Source of the DNA: an uncultured Bacteroidota bacterium
GTDB lineage: Bacteria > Bacteroidota > Bacteroidia > Chitinophagales > Chitinophagaceae
NCBI GenBank assembly: GCA_903847655.1
Contig: CAINEG010000143.1
Location: 1-14,826, forward strand
Length of the DNA stretch: 14,826 nt
Reading direction: 5' to 3'
Position 1 is the first letter of the stretch, and each line of letters starts with the position of its first letter. A program made the position numbers and the translations under genes. The notes under the pieces are model-generated. The model was not told the DNA's origin and made no database searches. It worked only from the letters and a program-made list of their open reading frames with translations. This document shows positions 1 through 7,243 of the stretch, piece after piece.

Positions 1-89
1 ACATCGCCTGCAATGGTGGCATTGGGTGCTATAAAACAATTTTCACCAAATTGTGGATCTTTTCCTTGAACGCTGAGTATGGTTGCCAT
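1..89 (-). CDS. gamma-carbonic anhydrase-like hexapeptide-repeat protein (5' end only)
   Basis: Only the first 29 codons are in the window; the gene runs off the left edge. The minus-strand ATG at 87-89 opens a peptide beginning MATILSVQGKDPQFGENCFI and continuing APNATIAGDV. This is the typical opening of the gamma-carbonic anhydrase (YrdA/PaaY/CaiE-like) left-handed beta-helix family, where an initial strand is followed by a 'cFiApnAtviGDV' first hexapeptide turn. The metal-binding histidines lie further downstream and are not visible, so real carbonic anhydrase activity cannot be judged. It is divergent from the aminotransferase, with about 37 bases between the two likely start codons. The family match is good for such a short piece; the exact function is open. 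Confidence 0.75.
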   Translation of the reverse strand, partial: MATILSVQGKDPQFGENCFIAPNATIAGD

Positions 90-126
90 AAAAATGCGAC
101 TTTTGTACTGCAATTTAATAGTTATT

Positions 127-1323
127 ATGTCCGGTATGAATAATAGACAACTTTTTTTTCAGCATTTAGCGCAAACCTCTGATCTGCCAATTGGTATCGA
201 AGTAGCTTCTGCCCAAGGCATCTATATAAAGGATGTGCATGGAAAATCTTTTGTAGATATGATTGCTGGTTTTAGCGTTTGCAATATTGGGCATAGTCAT
301 CCCGATGTAATTAAGGCTATTCAGCAGCAAGTTGAAAAGTATATGCATGTTATTGTGTATGGAGAATTTATACAAGCACCACAAGTACAATATGCAAAAG
401 CATTAACAAGTTTACTTCCAGAAAATTTACAATCGGTTTATTTTACCAGTAGTGGAGCAGAAGCAACAGAAGGTGCGATGAAACTTGCTAAGCGTGTGAC
501 GAAGCGAACAAAAATCATTTCTTTTATAGGAGGTTATCATGGAAGTACCCAAGGTGCTTTAAGTGTAATGGGCGATGAATATTTTAAAACTGCATTTAGA
601 CCATTACTGCCAGACACGCTTCAATTAAGGTATAATCATTTTGAAGACCTTGAACAAATTGATTCTACAGTTGCTTGTGTGATATTGGAACCAGTGCAAG
701 CAGAATCTGGCATTAATCCAGCTAATAAAGAATGGCTAGCTGCCATTGCCCAAAAATGTAAAGAACATTGCGTACTATTTATTTTTGATGAGATACAATC
801 GGGCTTTGGCAGAACAGGCTCTATGTTTGCCTTTGAACAAATGGGCATCGTGCCAGATATTTTATTGCTAGGCAAGGCCTTGGGCGGTGGGCTTCCCTTA
901 GGTGCTTTTATTAGTCATCCTAGAATGATGGCGTTGCTTACTGAAAGTCCGGTACTTGGCCATATTACCACCTTCGGAGGTAATCCGGTTTCTTGTGCGG
1001 CAGGACTTGCAGCATTAAAAGTATTGCAAAACTCAGGTTGGATAAAAGAAGTAGCGGAGAAAGAAAATATTTTAGTAAAACAGATGAATCATGATGCGAT
1101 AATAAATAGAACGCATCAAGGTTTATGGATGTCGCTTCAATTTAAATCAGCAGCACTTACTAAAAAAATTGCTGCTACTTGTGTAGCTAATGGAATTATT
1201 ACCGATTGGTTTTTGTTTGCAGAAGATAAAATTAGAATTGCTCCGCCATTATGTATAACTGAAGACCAACTTTTATCTGCGGTAAAGAATATTCAATTAA
1301 GTATAGATCAAGCTATACAATAA
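127..1323 (+). CDS. class III PLP-dependent aminotransferase (acetylornithine/ornithine aminotransferase-like)
   Basis: A fold-type I, class III aminotransferase that moves an amino group from an omega-amino or similar substrate to a 2-oxo acid using pyridoxal phosphate. With the start at 127 the protein has 398 residues, normal for the class. Visible motifs: SSGAEATE (about 108-115, cofactor phosphate binding), YHGST (about 137-141), FDEIQSGFGRTG (220-231, with the Asp that contacts the PLP ring nitrogen), the Schiff-base lysine in LLGKALGGGLPLGAF (K250), and TTFGGNP (281-287). The reading frame is open back to an ATG at 79, but that start would overlap the divergent gene on the other strand, and the added residues resemble nothing in the family; 127 or 136 is preferred. 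No arginine-biosynthesis neighbours are present, so the substrate cannot be fixed. It converges on bshA, with 15 bases between the stops. Confidence 0.85.
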   Translation: MSGMNNRQLFFQHLAQTSDLPIGIEVASAQGIYIKDVHGKSFVDMIAGFSVCNIGHSHPDVIKAIQQQVEKYMHVIVYGEFIQAPQVQYAKALTSLLPENLQSVYFTSSGAEATEGAMKLAKRVTKRTKIISFIGGYHGSTQGALSVMGDEYFKTAFRPLLPDTLQLRYNHFEDLEQIDSTVACVILEPVQAESGINPANKEWLAAIAQKCKEHCVLFIFDEIQSGFGRTGSMFAFEQMGIVPDILLLGKALGGGLPLGAFISHPRMMALLTESPVLGHITTFGGNPVSCAAGLAALKVLQNSGWIKEVAEKENILVKQMNHDAIINRTHQGLWMSLQFKSAALTKKIAATCVANGIITDWFLFAEDKIRIAPPLCITEDQLLSAVKNIQLSIDQAIQ

Positions 1324-1338
1324 ATGCGCTACTAAAAA

Positions 1339-2475
1339 TTAGCAGTCGCCCGTTCTACAAAATTTTCTATAGAGTGCCTCGTACTTAGGAATGATATGAT
1401 GAATATCAAAAAGCTTTGCTTCTTTTAAAGCGTTATGTTTAAAAGTTTTTAATTTAGCCTCGTCTTGCAATAATTCAATGGCATTTTTGCTCATGCCTTC
1501 TACATCACCCACAGGGGAGGTATAACCAGTGACTCCATTAATATTAATTTCATTTAATCCACCCGCATCAGAGCTAATGACCACGGTACTTGCGGCCATT
1601 GCTTCAAGGGCAGCCAATCCAAAACTTTCATATTCAGAAGGCAATAAGAACACGTCGCTTACTGCTAAAATTTCTTCCATTTGTTCTTGCTTACCTAAAA
1701 AACGCACATCGGCTTCTAATCCATATTGTCTGGTTAAATCTTCGGCCAGTGGACGCTCTGGCCCATCACCCACCATCAATAATTTGGAAGGTAAAGCAGC
1801 ATGAATATTTTTAAAAATCTCCATGACATCGTCAATTCGCTTTATTTTTCTAAAGTTAGAAGCGTGAATAATAATTTTTTCATCATTAGGTGCAATGACT
1901 TGTCTAAAAGCTGCCACTGGTTTTTTATTGTACCTATGTACATCCACAAAATTGTGAATGACTTCAATGTCTTTTTTAATCTCAAAATGCTTGTAGGTCT
2001 CTTCTTTTAAATTCTCAGATACAGCGGTAATGCTATCACTTTCATTGATCGAAAAAGTAACCACTGGTTCGTAAGTTTTATCACGACCCACTAAGGTAAT
2101 ATCGGTGCCATGCAAAGTGGTAATAACCGGTACGATACGACCAGTTTTTTGTTTTACAATTTGTTTGGCCGTATAGGCAGCCGATGCATGAGGTATGGCA
2201 TAATGGGCATGGATCAAATCTAAATCGTGGTTTAAAATCACATCCACCATGGTGCTGGCCAATGCCAATTCATAAGGAGGGTAATCAAATAAAGGATAAG
2301 TAGGTACCCTTACCTCATGGTAAAATATATTGGTATGAAAACCATTCAACCTTACAGGCTGTTGATAGGTGATAAAGTGAATTTCATGACCTTTTTCGGC
2401 CAAGGCCTTACCCAATTCTGTTGCTAGTACGCCGCTACCGCCAAAGGTGGGATAGCAAACAATTCCAATCTTCAT
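1339..2475 (-). CDS. bshA: BshA, N-acetyl-alpha-D-glucosaminyl L-malate synthase (bacillithiol biosynthesis)
   Basis: A GT4-family retaining glycosyltransferase (GT-B fold) that transfers GlcNAc from UDP-GlcNAc to L-malate, the first step of bacillithiol synthesis in the cytoplasm. The 378-residue length and the opening (KIGIVCYPTFGGSGVLATE, then LGKALAEKGHEIHFIT) closely follow Bacillus BshA as I recall it. Visible: glycine loop FGGSG (11-15), IHAHYAIPHA (88-97), TTLHGTD (119-125), SNFRKIKR (206-213), VGDGPE (235-240), and the donor-site EX7E motif spanning E283 and E291 within EYESFGLAALEA. The C-terminus carries two cysteines (C373, C378), an incidental oddity. The deacetylase BshB and ligase BshC are not in the window, so the pathway genes are dispersed here. 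It diverges from the M28 peptidase gene. Confidence 0.93.
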   Translation of the reverse strand: MKIGIVCYPTFGGSGVLATELGKALAEKGHEIHFITYQQPVRLNGFHTNIFYHEVRVPTYPLFDYPPYELALASTMVDVILNHDLDLIHAHYAIPHASAAYTAKQIVKQKTGRIVPVITTLHGTDITLVGRDKTYEPVVTFSINESDSITAVSENLKEETYKHFEIKKDIEVIHNFVDVHRYNKKPVAAFRQVIAPNDEKIIIHASNFRKIKRIDDVMEIFKNIHAALPSKLLMVGDGPERPLAEDLTRQYGLEADVRFLGKQEQMEEILAVSDVFLLPSEYESFGLAALEAMAASTVVISSDAGGLNEININGVTGYTSPVGDVEGMSKNAIELLQDEAKLKTFKHNALKEAKLFDIHHIIPKYEALYRKFCRTGDC

Positions 2476-2485
2476 TTTTGTGTTA

Positions 2486-2515
2486 TTGTGTATGCAATTA
2501 ACAACTAAATCTTTG
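2486..2515 (+). promoter_or_regulatory. possible Bacteroidota-type promoter for the M28 peptidase gene
   Basis: TTG at 2486-2488 and AATCTTTG at 2508-2515 are separated by 19 bases, close to the Bacteroidota sigma-factor layout of a -33 TTG and a -7 TAnnTTTG box; the -7 box has one mismatch. It would place the transcript start near 2521, about 45 bases before the ATG at 2565. The region lies between two divergent genes, as expected for a promoter. In AT-rich DNA this could be chance. Confidence 0.35.
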
Positions 2516-2564
2516 ATAAAGTTTAATTATATTTAGGAATTATTTGAATGTTAAATTTATACCC

Positions 2565-3938
2565 ATGCGTAAGTTGCTAATTGTAGTTTTTTGTTTGCCT
2601 TTAATATTGCAAGCACAAGTGAATCAAGACAGTATCAATATTAAAAAAATGGTGGATGATATTATGACCAATGGCAAAGCCTATGACTTATTAAGAGAGT
2701 TGACCAAAAACATTGGCGGCCGATTGGCAGGATCTCCACAACAACAAAATGCAGCTATTTGGGGTAAAAGAAACTTAGAGGCCTTGCATCCAGATCAGGT
2801 TTTTATGCAGCCATGTAAAACACCTAGTTGGCAAAGAGGCGGCAAGGATTTTGCAGCCATCGTAAGTGTAAATGGAAAGGCACAAAATGAACCCTTAGCT
2901 GCACTAGCTTTAGGTAATTCATTAGGAAGTAATGGTTTGCTAGAAGCAGAACTATTAGCAGTGGCTAATTTTGATGAGCTAGAAAAAAGAAAAGACGAAG
3001 TAAAAGGAAAGATTGTTTATTACCATAGTGCTTTTGATCCAACACGAATCCAAACTTTTATGGCCTATGGAGAGTCTGGTGTTTATCGTGGATCGGGTGC
3101 AAGTCGTGCTGCTAAGTATGGCGCAGTGGGCGTGATGATACATTCTTTAAGTACAGCACCAGATAATGAGCCTCATACTGGTAGTATGCATTATGATGAA
3201 TCACTGCCAAAAATTCCTGCTGTGGCTTTAGGGCCTAATGACGCAAAAGCAGTTTGGGAAGCTGCTAAAACTTCAAAGATGCGTATTCAAATGCAAACCT
3301 ATGGTTATTTTTTACCGGATGCTGATGAGAACAATGTAGTTGCTGAATTAAAAGGTTCAGAATTTCCAAATGAAATTATTACCATTGGTGGTCACTTAGA
3401 TAGTTGGGATGTAAACGAAGGCGCCCATGATGATGGCGCTGGCATTGTTCAAACAATGGAAATATTGCGTGCAATGAAAGCGAACAATTATGTTCCAAAG
3501 CGTACGATTCGTTTTGTATTATTTGCCAACGAAGAAAATGGAATGCGCGGTGGTAACAAATATGCTGAATTGGCAAAACAAAATAATGAAAAACATATTT
3601 TCGCTCTAGAAAGTGATGCGGGTGGATTTACGCCAAGATCAATTGGTATTTCATGCAGCCCAGAGCAATTTAAAAAATTTCAAACTTGGACTAGTTTATT
3701 AAAACCATATGGCACTGAAATAACTGCAGGTGGCGGTGGAGCCGATATAGGCCCCTTAAAAACAGTGGATAAGAATGTTGTATTATCTGGACTAATGCCA
3801 GATAGTCAACGCTACTTTGATTTACACCATGCTAGAACCGATGTATTTGAAAATGTAAATAAACGCGAATTGCTTTTAGGCGCTGCGAATATGACCGCCG
3901 TGATTTATTTAGTGGACCAGTATGGGGTGAATCCGTAA
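2565..3938 (+). CDS. exported M28-family zinc metallopeptidase with PA domain
   Basis: Probable co-catalytic zinc aminopeptidase or carboxypeptidase of family M28, acting in the periplasm or at the cell surface. The ATG at 2565 (457 residues) is chosen because it starts a clean signal peptide, MRKLLIVVFCLPLILQAQ; the frame is open to 2544, but only a TTG is there. A PA-type inserted domain probably covers about 125-250. The peptidase core carries the expected metal ligands: GGHLDSWD (His 277, Asp 279), GAHDDGAG (the Asp pair at 289-290), ANEENG (Glu pair at 323-324), ESDAGG (Asp 351) and DLHHARTD (His 421 or 422). All five ligand positions are present, so activity is expected. Substrate preference cannot be read. 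No operon partner: the upstream gene diverges and the downstream gene converges. Confidence 0.9.
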   Translation: MRKLLIVVFCLPLILQAQVNQDSINIKKMVDDIMTNGKAYDLLRELTKNIGGRLAGSPQQQNAAIWGKRNLEALHPDQVFMQPCKTPSWQRGGKDFAAIVSVNGKAQNEPLAALALGNSLGSNGLLEAELLAVANFDELEKRKDEVKGKIVYYHSAFDPTRIQTFMAYGESGVYRGSGASRAAKYGAVGVMIHSLSTAPDNEPHTGSMHYDESLPKIPAVALGPNDAKAVWEAAKTSKMRIQMQTYGYFLPDADENNVVAELKGSEFPNEIITIGGHLDSWDVNEGAHDDGAGIVQTMEILRAMKANNYVPKRTIRFVLFANEENGMRGGNKYAELAKQNNEKHIFALESDAGGFTPRSIGISCSPEQFKKFQTWTSLLKPYGTEITAGGGGADIGPLKTVDKNVVLSGLMPDSQRYFDLHHARTDVFENVNKRELLLGAANMTAVIYLVDQYGVNP

Positions 3939-3946
3939 ATAAAAAC

Positions 3947-3973
3947 CAAGACCCCCGTTTATGGGGGGTCTTG
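3947..3973 (-). terminator. G/C-rich hairpin with a minus-strand U-tract
   Basis: A 10-bp perfect stem (CAAGACCCCC paired with GGGGGTCTTG, 3947-3956 with 3964-3973) encloses a 7-base loop. On the minus strand it is followed by GTTTTTATTT, a usable U-tract; on the plus strand it is followed by A residues instead. It therefore looks like a back-up terminator for the CarB-half gene, although the stem lies directly after the M28 stop codon and could also protect or end that transcript. Confidence 0.6.
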
Positions 3974-3992
3974 AAAAAATCATAAGAGAAAA

Positions 3993-4032
3993 AATTATAT
4001 AGTCCTTAAATTTTCTTAAGGACTATATAATT
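3993..4032 (-). terminator. 17-bp perfect hairpin overlapping the CarB-half stop codon
   Basis: AATTATATAGTCCTTAA at 3993-4009 pairs without mismatch to 4016-4032 around a 6-base loop. On the minus strand the stem is followed by a run of U residues and includes the last two bases transcribed at the TAA stop (4031-4033), so it is the primary Rho-independent terminator of the CarB-half gene. The stem is long but AT-rich. A second hairpin lies 19 bases further along the minus strand. Confidence 0.75.
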
Positions 4033-5224
4033 ATCTACTTAAGTTCATGGAACGCTCCTTGTATAAATTTCTAAAGTAAGGGTCGCGTAAATCTTTGATG
4101 AATCGGATGGCTTCGCCGGTGCTCTTCATTTCAGGGCCTAATTCTTTGTTTACGCCAGGGAATTTATCAAAACTAAATACAGGTTCTTTGATGGCGAATC
4201 CGTCTAGTTTTTTCTCCATCGTGAATTCTGTTAATTTATTCGCGCCTAACATTACCTTGGTAGCAATGTTTAAATAAGGTATTTGATATGCTTTGGCAAT
4301 AAAAGGAGTGGTTCTAGATGCTCTTGGGTTGGCTTCTATTACAAACACTTTATCGTCCTTTATTGCAAATTGAATATTGATTAAACCTTTAATATTTAAA
4401 GCGCGCGCAATTTTTTCACTATAAAATTCCATGGTAGCCACAATCAATGGCGTAAGGTTGAAGGCAGGCAATACCGCATTGCTATCACCGCTATGGATAC
4501 CTGCAGGTTCAATATGTTCCATCACACCCATGACATGAAAAGTTTCCCCATCAAAAATGGCATCTACTTCTGCTTCTTGGCAACGATCCAAGAAATGATC
4601 AATCAATATTTTATTACTTGGAATATGTTTTAAGATACTTACTACAGCCGTTTCTACTTCAGCATCATTAATCACAATGCGCATTCTTTGTCCACCAATC
4701 ACATAGCTTGGTCTTACGAGTACTGGATAACCTACTTTGTTGGCTACCTCAATGGCTTCTTCTGCGCTATAAGCTGTTCCGTATTCAGGGTAAGGAATAT
4801 CTAATTCTTTTAATAAATCACTAAAGCGACCTCTGTCTTCGGCAATGTCTAAACTATCAAAGGAGGTACCAATTATTTTAATGCCCCTTTCGCTTAAGCG
4901 TTTGGCTAATTTTAAGGCAGTTTGTCCGCCTAATTGTACGATGACCCCTTCTGGTTTTTCTAATTCAATGATTTCCCAAAGGTGTTCCCAAAACACGGGT
5001 TCGAAATATAATTTATCTGCCATATCGAAATCGGTAGAAACTGTTTCTGGGTTACAGTTCACCATGATGGCCTCGTAGCCTGATTCCTTTACCGCCAATA
5101 ATCCATGAACACAACAATAATCAAATTCAATACCTTGTCCAATTCGATTGGGGCCACTGCCTAAAACAATAATTTTCTTCTTTTTAGTGGAGATAGATTC
5201 GTTAGAATTCAGCGTCTTGCTCAT
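4031..5224 (-). CDS. carB: stand-alone C-terminal half of carbamoyl-phosphate synthase large subunit (CarB)
   Basis: This 397-residue protein matches only the second synthetase unit of CarB (roughly residues 555-940 of the 1073-residue E. coli enzyme), the ATP-grasp unit that phosphorylates carbamate to carbamoyl phosphate. Visible: GSGPNRIGQGIEFDYC (22-37), NCNPETVSTD (56-65), VRPSYVIGG (170-178), EHIEPAGIHSGDS (236-248) and the metal/ATP residues of VIEANPRASRT (295-305). It ends shortly after FDKFPGVNKELGPEMKSTGE, so the C-terminal MGS-like allosteric domain is absent. The carboxyphosphate and oligomerisation domains are also absent, and the DNA upstream encodes UmuC, so this is not a simple frameshift. 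The ATG at 5224 is chosen because it follows a TATTTTTG box and its N-terminus (NESISTKKKK) looks like the remnant of the CarB inter-domain linker; the frame extends to a GTG at 5293 without homology. A partner half must be encoded elsewhere if it works as CPSase. Confidence 0.88.
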   Translation of the reverse strand: MSKTLNSNESISTKKKKIIVLGSGPNRIGQGIEFDYCCVHGLLAVKESGYEAIMVNCNPETVSTDFDMADKLYFEPVFWEHLWEIIELEKPEGVIVQLGGQTALKLAKRLSERGIKIIGTSFDSLDIAEDRGRFSDLLKELDIPYPEYGTAYSAEEAIEVANKVGYPVLVRPSYVIGGQRMRIVINDAEVETAVVSILKHIPSNKILIDHFLDRCQEAEVDAIFDGETFHVMGVMEHIEPAGIHSGDSNAVLPAFNLTPLIVATMEFYSEKIARALNIKGLINIQFAIKDDKVFVIEANPRASRTTPFIAKAYQIPYLNIATKVMLGANKLTEFTMEKKLDGFAIKEPVFSFDKFPGVNKELGPEMKSTGEAIRFIKDLRDPYFRNLYKERSMNLSR

Positions 5225-5239
5225 AGGTATGAAATTGGG

Positions 5240-5247
5240 CAAAAATA
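5240..5247 (-). promoter_or_regulatory. promoter -7 box (TATTTTTG) of the CarB-half gene
   Basis: On the minus strand TATTTTTG matches the Bacteroidota -7 consensus TAnnTTTG exactly and lies 15 bases before the ATG at 5224. The matching -33 region is weak (TTCG about 19 bases upstream). It implies that the gene has its own promoter inside the gap after umuC, with a very short leader, and it supports 5224 over 5293 as the start. Confidence 0.45.
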
Positions 5248-5308
5248 CATCAGTGAAACCATTTCTACGAATTTTTATGGAAACGTTTTCCACCCTATTT
5301 TCCTGAAT

Positions 5309-6595
5309 TTACCTGACCAAGCAAAGCTCCTGCCAGCGGGTGGTGTAGCGTTTGCTGCGTCTTTCGCTGCGCATTTTCCAGTTTTTCTGCGTGCCACTCG
5401 TGCCAAATTTTAAGATATCGTTGCGGTAGGCGGCATTCATATTGTCAATTACATTCATTAGTTTTTTACGTTTGGCATCGGCAGGGGCAACAAATAGATT
5501 GGTTTGGAGTGCATTATCGGGTACAAAATCACTCAAAATAACCCCTGCTTTCTTGTAAATCTCTCCTGGTTCAAATAGACTTTTGCCTAAGGCCACTACG
5601 GCCTTAATAATGTCTGGGCTAAGTTGGGTGGGGTTGTCTAAAACAGTATAGCCACTTGCTTGCCTTCCTCGGTGGTAATGGGAAGTCTCCATCAGGATGG
5701 GTGCTTTTTTAAGTAAAAAAACACTTATGCCGCCAGCAGCACTGTGCTGTCTTCTTAGTTTTTCGGCAGCACGCGTTGCATAAGTAGCAAGTGCTTCTTC
5801 TATTTCTTGCCAGTCGGTGACTTCACGCCCAAACATGCGTGTGGTAGCGATCATTTTTTTTTCGGTGCGGGGGGCTTGCATGGAATGGCTTTGTGCTCCT
5901 TTTAATTCTCTGAGCAATCTAATACCAGTAACGCCTCCTAAAAAACGTTTGCCCCAACTAAGGTCTTTAATGCTAAGTGCGTAGGCTGTATGTAGGCCAT
6001 AGGTTTTTAATTTTTCACTATAACTAAAACCAATCCCCCAAATATCATCAATAGGTGTTTGTTGTAAAGCAGCTTGAATTTTTTTAGTATCATTGAGTAT
6101 CACAATACAACCTGTTTTTATCTTATTTTTTTTAGCCAATCGGTTGGCTACTTTGCTAAGTACTTTATTGGGGCCTACGCCAATAGAAACAGAAATACCT
6201 GTCCAGGTTTCTATTTTATTTTTCAAATTGATACAAAAATCTTGTAGGGCTTCGGTAGGAATATGTTTTAAATCTAAAAAGGCTTCGTCTACCGAATACA
6301 CTTCTACACAACCCGGTGGTAGCAGCTGTCTCATGGTTTCCATCACGCGCCAACTAAGGTCGCCGTATAAGTGGTAGTTAGAAGAAAAAGCGTGCACTTT
6401 ATTTTTTTCAATTAATTCTTTTGCTTGAAAATAAGGCACGGCCATAGAAATGCCTAGCTGTTTGGCTTCGTCGGAACGCGATACAATACAACCATCATTA
6501 TTACTAAGCACCACTACGGGCGCATTTTGTAGATGGGGTTGAAAAAGACGTTCGCAGGAACAATAAAAACTATTACAATCAACAATGGCTTGCAC
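5309..6595 (-). CDS. umuC: UmuC-like Y-family translesion DNA polymerase (Pol V catalytic subunit)
   Basis: A 428-residue error-prone polymerase that copies past damaged bases. It follows E. coli UmuC along its whole length: DCNSFYCSCE at 6-15 (catalytic Asp 6), VVLSNNDGCIVSR (28-40), FSSNYHLYGDLS (70-81), SVDEAF (101-106, catalytic Asp 103 and Glu 104), IGVGPNKVLSKVANRLAKK (138-156, fingers/palm), DDIWGIG (183-189, helix-hairpin-helix), the little-finger domain, and a C-terminal UmuC-specific tail ending KRYTTRWQELCLVR. QTNLF at 364-368 matches a beta-clamp-binding motif in the position of E. coli QLNLF. All catalytic acidic residues are intact. It lies 30 bases after umuD on the same strand, forming a umuDC operon. 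The partner UmuD appears protease-dead. Confidence 0.95.
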   Translation of the reverse strand: MQAIVDCNSFYCSCERLFQPHLQNAPVVVLSNNDGCIVSRSDEAKQLGISMAVPYFQAKELIEKNKVHAFSSNYHLYGDLSWRVMETMRQLLPPGCVEVYSVDEAFLDLKHIPTEALQDFCINLKNKIETWTGISVSIGVGPNKVLSKVANRLAKKNKIKTGCIVILNDTKKIQAALQQTPIDDIWGIGFSYSEKLKTYGLHTAYALSIKDLSWGKRFLGGVTGIRLLRELKGAQSHSMQAPRTEKKMIATTRMFGREVTDWQEIEEALATYATRAAEKLRRQHSAAGGISVFLLKKAPILMETSHYHRGRQASGYTVLDNPTQLSPDIIKAVVALGKSLFEPGEIYKKAGVILSDFVPDNALQTNLFVAPADAKRKKLMNVIDNMNAAYRNDILKFGTSGTQKNWKMRSERRSKRYTTRWQELCLVR

Positions 6596-6625
6596 GAAAA
6601 ATATTTTAAGGCGTACAGATAAACT

Positions 6626-7069
6626 TTACAAACTATGTATCACAAAACTAACCACGCCCCAGGTGCTGTACTGTTCTAGTTGCGCTACTTGAATGGTGCC
6701 ATATCTTTTATTTTCTGGCACTAGGCTAATGCTGTGCTCTTGTATTTGTAAACGGCGTACTAAAAATTCACCATTCAAAACAGCTACGACTACCTTGCCA
6801 GAACTGGCGGGCAAACTTCTGTCTACAATTAAAATATCTCCAATGTGAATGCCTGCACCCAACATGGCATCGCTGTTCACGCGAAAGAAAAAAGTAGCGG
6901 GCTTATTGCGAATGAGTTGCTCGTTAAGGTCGATGCCTCTTTCCATAAAATCATCGGAGGCAGCGCCAAAGCCGGTGGCATTGGCCTGAATAATTTGTCC
7001 CGACTGGTAATTTTTATTGATTTGTTGGGTAGCAATGCCTTCTCCTGGGTCTCTATCTATAAATGACAT
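6626..7069 (-). CDS. umuD: UmuD-like S24 protein with substituted catalytic dyad
   Basis: UmuD normally self-cleaves when RecA is activated, giving UmuD', which joins UmuC to form Pol V. Using the first ATG (7069) the protein has 147 residues, like E. coli UmuD (139); the frame extends to a TTG at 7243 but the extra 58 residues match nothing. The core aligns clearly: GFGAASDDFMERGIDLNEQL (33-52) to the UmuD arm, then GDILIVDRSLPAS, VVAVLNGEF and LVPEN. However, the nucleophile motif GDSM of E. coli (Ser 60) reads SDAM here (Ala 68), and the general-base Lys 97 in GEFTVKKL reads Arg 105 in GEFLVRRL. The Cys24-Gly25 cleavage site reads Thr32-Gly33. By family knowledge such a protein should not self-cleave. 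It could be a structural partner of UmuC, an inhibitor, or be cleaved by another protease. Confidence 0.88.
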   Translation of the reverse strand: MSFIDRDPGEGIATQQINKNYQSGQIIQANATGFGAASDDFMERGIDLNEQLIRNKPATFFFRVNSDAMLGAGIHIGDILIVDRSLPASSGKVVVAVLNGEFLVRRLQIQEHSISLVPENKRYGTIQVAQLEQYSTWGVVSFVIHSL

Positions 7070-7094
7070 AAAACTAAATTTATTAGCAATATTA

Positions 7095-7109
7095 ACTAAA
7101 TAATTTAGT
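7095..7109. promoter_or_regulatory. 15-bp palindrome upstream of umuD, possible operator
   Basis: ACTAAATAATTTAGT is a perfect inverted repeat with 7-base arms and one central base, 25 bases before the umuD ATG, in the 174-base divergent region between umuD and the Rieske oxygenase gene. A second, overlapping palindrome (AGTA, three bases, TACT; 7107-7117) and another copy of the half-site ACTAAAT (7073-7079) lie beside it. Position and symmetry fit a dimeric repressor site controlling umuDC, but no known SOS box is recognised and the sequence is AT-rich, so chance is possible. Confidence 0.4.
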
Positions 7110-7243
7110 ATTTTACTGATTAATTTATACCCTTTTTTCAACGTATTTATACGCTGATTTTGGCAATATATTTTTTCTAGGCAGTTTAAAATCAGGACTT
7201 TATCAATTGGGTTGGCGTATATTGAGCCTGAAACAAAGGCCAA

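Noticed and set aside
79..126. Extension of the aminotransferase to the ATG at 79
   Set aside because: It would overlap the divergent carbonic anhydrase-like gene, and the added residues do not resemble family N-termini.
5225..5293. N-terminal extension of the CarB half to the GTG at 5293
   Set aside because: The extension has no similarity to the CarB oligomerisation domain, and a promoter-like TATTTTTG box lies inside it.
7070..7243. 58-residue N-terminal extension of UmuD
   Set aside because: The only upstream start in frame is TTG, the added peptide has no helix-turn-helix or other recognisable domain, and the ATG at 7069 gives the normal UmuD length.
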